This document shows positions 59,300 through 64,000 of a stretch of DNA of 64,000 bases, one piece after another. The position numbers and the translations under genes were made by a program. Source of the DNA: Mycolicibacterium vulneris (lineage in GTDB: Bacteria; Actinomycetota; Actinomycetes; Mycobacteriales; Mycobacteriaceae); NCBI RefSeq assembly GCF_002104765.1, contig NZ_NCXM01000028.1:1-64000 (forward strand), in the 5' to 3' direction. How positions within the stretch are numbered: position 1 is the stretch's first letter; each line of letters opens with the position of its first letter. The notes beneath the pieces were generated by a model, which had not been told where the DNA came from, ran no database searches, and worked only from the letters and a program-made list of their open reading frames with translations.

Positions 59300-60895
59300 A
59301 TGACCCGTGGCACGTCCCACCTGGAAGACAGCTCCGACCTCGTCGGCAGTGCGTATGTGCGGGTGGGTGGCCTGGTCGACGACCCGCTGCCCACCGGAGG
59401 TGACAACCCGCACAAGATCGCCATGCTCGGGCTGACCTTCGACGACGTGCTGCTGCTGCCCGCGGCCTCCGACGTCGTCCCCGCAACCGCGGACACTTCC
59501 AGCCAGCTCACCCGGAAGATCAGGCTCAAGGTGCCACTGGTGAGTTCGGCGATGGACACGGTCACCGAGTCGCGGATGGCCATCGCTATGGCCCGGGCCG
59601 GCGGCATGGGTGTGCTGCACCGCAACCTGCCGGTCGCCGAGCAGGCCGGCCAGGTCGAAATGGTCAAGCGCTCGGAGGCCGGCATGGTCACCGACCCCGT
59701 CACCTGCCGCCCGGACAACACCCTGGCCCAGGTCGACGCGATGTGCGCGCGGTTCCGGATCTCCGGCCTGCCGGTGGTCGACGAATCGGGCGCGCTGGTC
59801 GGCATCATCACCAACCGCGACATGCGGTTCGAGGTCGACCAGACCAAGAAGGTCGCCGAGGTGATGACCAAGGCCCCGCTGATCACCGCCCAGGAGGGTG
59901 TGTCCGCCGACGCGGCGCTGGGCCTGTTGCGGCGCCACAAGATCGAGAAGCTGCCCATCGTCGACGGCCACGGCCGGCTGACCGGGCTGATCACCGTCAA
60001 GGATTTCGTCAAGACCGAACAACACCCGTTGGCCACCAAGGACAGCGACGGCCGGCTGCTGGTCGGTGCGGCCGTCGGCGTCGGCGGTGACGCCTGGGTG
60101 CGCGCCATGATGCTGGTCGACGCCGGGGTGGACGTGCTGATCGTGGACACCGCGCACGCACACAACCGGCTGGTGCTCGACATGGTCGGCAAGCTCAAGG
60201 CCGAGGTGGGCGAGAAGGTCGAGGTGATCGGCGGCAACGTCGCCACCCGTTCGGCGGCCGCGGCCCTGGTCGCCGCCGGCGCCGACGCAGTCAAGGTGGG
60301 CGTCGGGCCCGGCTCGATCTGCACCACCCGGGTGGTGGCCGGCGTCGGCGCACCACAGATCACGGCGATTCTGGAGGCGGTCGCGGCCTGCGGCCCGGCG
60401 GGCGTGCCGGTGATCGCCGACGGCGGGCTGCAGTACTCCGGCGACATCGCCAAGGCGCTGGCCGCCGGCGCGTCGACGGCCATGCTGGGCTCGCTGCTGG
60501 CGGGCACCGCCGAGGCCCCCGGCGAGCTGATCTTCGTCAACGGCAAGCAGTTCAAGAGCTACCGCGGGATGGGGTCGTTGGGAGCCATGGCCGGCCGGGG
60601 GTCGGGCAGCGGAAAGTCGTACTCCAAGGACCGCTACTTCGCCGACGACGCGCTCTCCGAAGACAAGCTGGTGCCGGAGGGCATCGAGGGCCGGGTGCCC
60701 TTCCGCGGCCCGCTGTCCTCGGTGATCCACCAGCTGACCGGCGGCCTGCGCGCGGCGATGGGCTACACCGGTTCGCCGAGCATCGAGGCGCTGCAACAGG
60801 CGCAGTTCGTCCGGATCACAGCGGCGGGCTTGAGGGAAAGCCACCCGCACGACGTCGCCATGACGGTCGAAGCCCCCAACTACTACGCACGCTGA
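59300..60895 (+). CDS. guaB2: Inosine-5'-monophosphate dehydrogenase
   Basis: A 531-residue enzyme catalysing the NAD-dependent step from IMP to XMP in GMP synthesis. A TIM barrel is interrupted by a CBS pair (about residues 120-240; MVTDPVTCRPDN, VMTKAPLIT). The catalytic Cys is near 341 in GPGSICTTRV, and the flap has GMGSLGAM. It is the essential isoform and the target of several inhibitors (Rv3411c). ATG 59300 aligns with the M. tuberculosis start. Confidence 0.97.
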   Translation: MTRGTSHLEDSSDLVGSAYVRVGGLVDDPLPTGGDNPHKIAMLGLTFDDVLLLPAASDVVPATADTSSQLTRKIRLKVPLVSSAMDTVTESRMAIAMARAGGMGVLHRNLPVAEQAGQVEMVKRSEAGMVTDPVTCRPDNTLAQVDAMCARFRISGLPVVDESGALVGIITNRDMRFEVDQTKKVAEVMTKAPLITAQEGVSADAALGLLRRHKIEKLPIVDGHGRLTGLITVKDFVKTEQHPLATKDSDGRLLVGAAVGVGGDAWVRAMMLVDAGVDVLIVDTAHAHNRLVLDMVGKLKAEVGEKVEVIGGNVATRSAAAALVAAGADAVKVGVGPGSICTTRVVAGVGAPQITAILEAVAACGPAGVPVIADGGLQYSGDIAKALAAGASTAMLGSLLAGTAEAPGELIFVNGKQFKSYRGMGSLGAMAGRGSGSGKSYSKDRYFADDALSEDKLVPEGIEGRVPFRGPLSSVIHQLTGGLRAAMGYTGSPSIEALQQAQFVRITAAGLRESHPHDVAMTVEAPNYYAR

Positions 60896-60902
60896 GGCCC
60901 AG

Positions 60903-62030
60903 ATGGTCGAGATCGGGATGGGCCGCGTCGCCCGTCGCAGCTATGAACTGAGCGAAGTCAGCATCGTGGCCTCCCGGCGCACCCGCTCGTCGCAGGACGT
61001 GTCGACCGCCTGGCAGCTGGACGCGTACCGGTTCGAGATCCCGGTGCTGGCGCATCCGACCGATGCGCTGGTGTCGCCGGAGTTCGCGATCGAGCTCGGC
61101 AAGCTCGGCGGCCTGGGCGTGCTCAACGGCGAGGGGCTGATCGGCCGGCACGCCGACGTCGAGTCCAAGATCGCGCAACTGGTCGAGGCCGCCAGCAAGG
61201 AGCCCGAGCCGTCGGCGGCGATCCGGCTGCTGCAGGAGTTCCACGCGGCCCCGCTCAATCCGGACCTGCTGGGCTCCGCGGTCGCCCGGATCCGGGAGGC
61301 CGGGGTCACCACCGCGGTGCGGGTCAGCCCGCAGAACGCCCAGGCGCTGACGCCGGTGCTGGTGCAGGCCGGCATCGACCTGCTGGTCATCCAGGGCACC
61401 ATCGTCTCGGCCGAACGGGTGGCCAGCGACGGTGAACCGCTGAACCTCAAGACCTTCATCTCCGAGCTCGACGTGCCGGTGGTCGCCGGCGGGGTGCAAG
61501 ACCACCGCACCGCGCTGCATCTGATGCGCACCGGCGCCGCCGGCGTCATCGTCGGCTACGGCGCGACGAGGGGCGTGACCACCAGCGACGAGGTGCTGGG
61601 CATCAGCGTGCCGATGGCCACCGCGATCGCCGACGCCGCCGCCGCGCGGCGCGAGTACCTCGATGAGACCGGCGGCCGCTACGTGCACGTGCTGGCCGAC
61701 GGCGACATCCACACCTCCGGCGAGTTGGCGAAGGCGATCGCCTGCGGCGCCGACGCGGTGGTGCTGGGCACGCCGCTCGCCGAGTCCGCCGAGGCGCTGG
61801 GCGAGGGGTGGTTCTGGCCGGCCGCTGCGGCACACCCGTCGCTGCCGCGCGGGGCGCTGCTGCAGATCGCCGTCGACGAGCGCCCGCCGCTGCACCAGGT
61901 GCTCAACGGCCCCTCCGACGACCCGTTCGGCAGCCTCAACCTGGTCGGCGGGCTGCGGCGGTCGATGGCCAAGGCGGGCTACTGCGACCTCAAGGAGTTC
62001 CAGAAGGTCGGCCTGACCGTCGGTAGCTAA
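60903..62030 (+). CDS. guaB3: IMP dehydrogenase-like protein GuaB3
   Basis: A 375-residue IMPDH/GMPR-family barrel seven bases after guaB2. It starts MVEIGMGRVARRSYELSEVSIV. There is no CBS insert. The loop that carries the catalytic Cys in GuaB2 reads VGYGATRGVTTSDEV, with no Cys, so classical IMPDH activity is doubtful. It corresponds to Rv3410c. Its true activity is unsettled. Confidence 0.92.
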   Translation: MVEIGMGRVARRSYELSEVSIVASRRTRSSQDVSTAWQLDAYRFEIPVLAHPTDALVSPEFAIELGKLGGLGVLNGEGLIGRHADVESKIAQLVEAASKEPEPSAAIRLLQEFHAAPLNPDLLGSAVARIREAGVTTAVRVSPQNAQALTPVLVQAGIDLLVIQGTIVSAERVASDGEPLNLKTFISELDVPVVAGGVQDHRTALHLMRTGAAGVIVGYGATRGVTTSDEVLGISVPMATAIADAAAARREYLDETGGRYVHVLADGDIHTSGELAKAIACGADAVVLGTPLAESAEALGEGWFWPAAAAHPSLPRGALLQIAVDERPPLHQVLNGPSDDPFGSLNLVGGLRRSMAKAGYCDLKEFQKVGLTVGS

Positions 62031-62079
62031 CCCGGAGGCCGTTGGCTTGTTACCCAACCGGCAACGCCATACTGGTGCG

Positions 62080-63816
62080 ATGAAGCCGGATTACGACGTA
62101 CTGATCATCGGTTCGGGTTTCGGGGGGAGCGTCAGCGCGTTGCGGCTGACCGAAAAGGGCTACCGCGTCGGCGTATTGGAGGCCGGGCGGCGGTACTCCG
62201 ACGAAGATTTCGCCGAGACGTCCTGGGATCTGCGTAAGTTTTTGTGGGCGCCGAAGCTGGGTTGCTACGGGATTCAGCGCATCCACCCGCTGAAGAACGT
62301 GTTGATCCTGGCCGGCGCCGGGGTGGGCGGCGGCTCGCTGAACTACGCCAACACGCTGTACGTGCCGCCCGATCCGTTCTTCAACGACCAGCAGTGGAAG
62401 CACATCACCGACTGGCGCGACGAGCTGATGCCGCACTACGACCAGGCGCGACGGATGCTCGGCGTGGTGGAGAACCCGACCTTCACCGATGCCGATCGCA
62501 TCGTCAAACAGGTCGCCGACGAGATGGGCTGCGGCGACACGTTCGTGCCGACGCCCGTCGGAGTGTTCTTCGGTCCCGACGGCACCAAGGCCCCGGGCAA
62601 GACGGTGCCGGACCCGTACTTCGGCGGTGTCGGACCGGAGCGCACCGGCTGCCTGGAGTGCGGAGCCTGCATGACTGGCTGTCGCTACGGCGCCAAGAAC
62701 ACCCTGCTGAAGAACTACCTCGCCCTCGCGGAATCATCTGGCGCGCAAGTGATTCCGATGACGACGGTGAAGCGCTTCGAGCAGCGTCCCGACGGTCTCT
62801 GGGAGGTTCGCACGGTGCGCACCGGAAGCTGGCTGCGCCGCGACCGGCAAACCTACACGGCGAAGCATGTGGTCCTGGCCGCCGGAACCTGGGGCACTCA
62901 GCATCTGCTGTTCAACATGCGCGATCAGGGTTTGCTGCCCCGGCTGTCGAATCGGCTGGGCATGCTCACCCGCACCAACTCCGAGTCGATCGTCGGCGCC
63001 GGAAAGCTCGAGGTCGACCCGAACCTCGACCTGACGCACGGGGTGGCGATCACGTCGTCGATCCACCCGACGCCGGACACGCACATCGAACCGGTCCGCT
63101 ACGGCAAAGGCTCCAACGCGATGGGGCTGCTGCAGACGCTGATGACCGACGGACACGGCCCCGAAGGCACCGACGTGCCCCGCTGGAAGCAGCTGATCGA
63201 GGCCGCGCGCGAGGACCCGCGCGGCACGCTGCGACTGCTCAATCCGCGCCAGTGGAGCGAGCGCACCATGATCGCACTGGTGATGCAGCACCTGGACAAC
63301 TCGATCACCACGTTCACCAAGCGCGGCAAGCTGGGCATCCGCTGGTACACCAGCAAACAGGGCCACGGCGAGCCCAACCCGACGTGGATCCCGGTCGGCA
63401 ACGACGTCACCCGCCGCATCGCCGCCAAGATCGACGGCGTCGCCGGTGGCACCTGGGGAGAGCTGTTCAACATCCCGCTGACCGCGCACTTCCTCGGCGG
63501 CGCGGTGATCGGCGACAACGCCGACCACGGGGTCATCGACCCGTACCACCGGGTCTACGGCTACCCGACGCTGTTCGTGGTGGACGGCGCGGCCATCTCG
63601 GCGAACCTGGGCGTCAACCCCTCGTTGTCAATTACCGCCCAGGCCGAGCGAGCCGCGTCGTTGTGGCCGAACAACGGCGAGAACGACCAACGCCCGATGC
63701 AGGGCGAGCCGTATCGCCGGCTGGAGCCGATCGCGCCCAAGGCGCCCGTGGTGCCGGCCGAGGCGCCGGGCGCGCTGCGCTGGCTGCCGATCAATCCGGT
63801 CAGCTCCGCGAGCTAA
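62080..63816 (+). CDS. choD: GMC-type oxidoreductase annotated as cholesterol oxidase
   Basis: 578 residues from ATG 62080 (MKPDYDVLIIGSGFGGSVSALRL), the same length as M. tuberculosis ChoD (Rv3409c). FAD motifs are GSGFGGS, GAGVGGGSLNYANTL and the C-terminal GAAISANLGVNPSLSITAQAER. Residues 191-201 hold C-x2-C-x2-C-x3-C (CLECGACMTGC), a pattern like a [4Fe-4S] site and not expected in classical secreted cholesterol oxidases. There is no signal peptide. The sterol-oxidase label is traditional and the substrate is uncertain. Confidence 0.9.
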   Translation: MKPDYDVLIIGSGFGGSVSALRLTEKGYRVGVLEAGRRYSDEDFAETSWDLRKFLWAPKLGCYGIQRIHPLKNVLILAGAGVGGGSLNYANTLYVPPDPFFNDQQWKHITDWRDELMPHYDQARRMLGVVENPTFTDADRIVKQVADEMGCGDTFVPTPVGVFFGPDGTKAPGKTVPDPYFGGVGPERTGCLECGACMTGCRYGAKNTLLKNYLALAESSGAQVIPMTTVKRFEQRPDGLWEVRTVRTGSWLRRDRQTYTAKHVVLAAGTWGTQHLLFNMRDQGLLPRLSNRLGMLTRTNSESIVGAGKLEVDPNLDLTHGVAITSSIHPTPDTHIEPVRYGKGSNAMGLLQTLMTDGHGPEGTDVPRWKQLIEAAREDPRGTLRLLNPRQWSERTMIALVMQHLDNSITTFTKRGKLGIRWYTSKQGHGEPNPTWIPVGNDVTRRIAAKIDGVAGGTWGELFNIPLTAHFLGGAVIGDNADHGVIDPYHRVYGYPTLFVVDGAAISANLGVNPSLSITAQAERAASLWPNNGENDQRPMQGEPYRRLEPIAPKAPVVPAEAPGALRWLPINPVSSAS

Positions 63817-64000
63817 CAGGCAATCGCCTGCAGCGGTGCGCCGCTGACCACCCGGCTGCGCTCGCCGCGCACGTTGACCGGTACATCGCCCATCAGGGTG
63901 ATGCGGTGCATCAGCCGGGGCTGGTCGTCGTAGTCGTCGATCGCCCGGTGTTGGGTCGCGCGGTTGTCCCACATCGCGACGTCACCGTGTGCCCAGTTCC
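63813..64000 (-). CDS. TauD-family alpha-ketoglutarate dioxygenase, C-terminal 62 residues (cut by window edge)
   Basis: The minus strand reads GNWAHGDVAMWDNRATQHRA, then a conserved Arg segment (QPRLMHRITLMGD) and ends SGAPLQAIAC. This matches the C-terminus of Fe(II)/alpha-ketoglutarate sulfate-ester dioxygenases such as Rv3406. The distal metal-binding His (ATQHRA) and the alpha-ketoglutarate Arg are present. The TAG at 63813-63815 overlaps the choD stop, so the two genes converge. Confidence 0.87.
   Translation of the reverse strand, partial: NWAHGDVAMWDNRATQHRAIDDYDDQPRLMHRITLMGDVPVNVRGERSRVVSGAPLQAIAC

Noticed and set aside
59270..60850. 526-codon minus-strand open frame
   Set aside because: It is entirely antisense to guaB2, which is unambiguous.

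Overview
The window comes from a slow-growing, non-tuberculous Mycobacterium. It is GC-rich, uses many GTG/TTG starts, has many ATGA/GTGA start-stop overlaps, and carries mycobacterial marker genes (whiB3, sigD-rsdA, cut3/cut4, an ESX-4 locus, a His-tailed groEL1). From about 6.2 kb to the right end the order follows the M. tuberculosis block Rv3464/Rv3465 (rmlB/rmlC) to Rv3406, read in the opposite orientation. Locus tags are quoted from memory. Compared with that backbone there are several insertions, and the block of PPE genes and insertion sequences that M. tuberculosis carries between gadB and alr is absent. I found no tRNA, rRNA, CRISPR, phage or insertion sequence.

Layout. (1) 1-3.3 kb: the 5' end of mmsA, then a five-gene set of an ECF sigma factor, a Tat-anchored Rieske protein with an anti-sigma-like N-terminus, a cupredoxin lipoprotein, a Tat-exported metallophosphoesterase and a small membrane protein. 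(2) 3.4-12.7 kb, all on the minus strand: two tandem acyltransferase-3 paralogues, rmlBC, two tandem F420-type luciferase-like oxidoreductases, and a coupled sensor kinase / receiver-thioredoxin-reductase-like pair. (3) 13-17.7 kb: infA-rpmJ-rpsM-rpsK-rpsD-rpoA-rplQ-truA, with a 40-bp repeat in two spacers. (4) 17.7-29.3 kb: two cutinase-like genes plus a relic third cutinase tail, and the ESX-4 type VII secretion locus (eccB4, mycP4, eccD4, eccC4, an Rv3446c-like gene, esxU, esxT). (5) 29.5-34 kb: rplM-rpsI, glmM, and a pair that looks like an ESX substrate pair. (6) 34-48 kb: envelope and housekeeping genes (glmS, nnrD, gadB, alr, tsaE-tsaB-rimI-tsaD). (7) 48-51 kb: a secreted C39-like protein and CIRCE-controlled groES-groEL1. 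(8) 51.4-55.8 kb: an accessory block with a diiron oxygenase-like protein, a regulator with two TetR-type HTHs, a flavin monooxygenase, a membrane protein, a RidA protein and a sodC fragment. (9) 55.8-64 kb: whiB3, sigD-rsdA, guaB2-guaB3, choD and the end of a TauD-like dioxygenase gene.

The least ordinary parts are the ECF/Rieske/cupredoxin operon, with the same 10-bp promoter-like motif at the same distance from two start codons; the kinase paired with a receiver-flavoprotein that lacks redox cysteines in both of its redox folds; the accessory oxidation block; and the EspC-like/WxG pair downstream of ESX-4.
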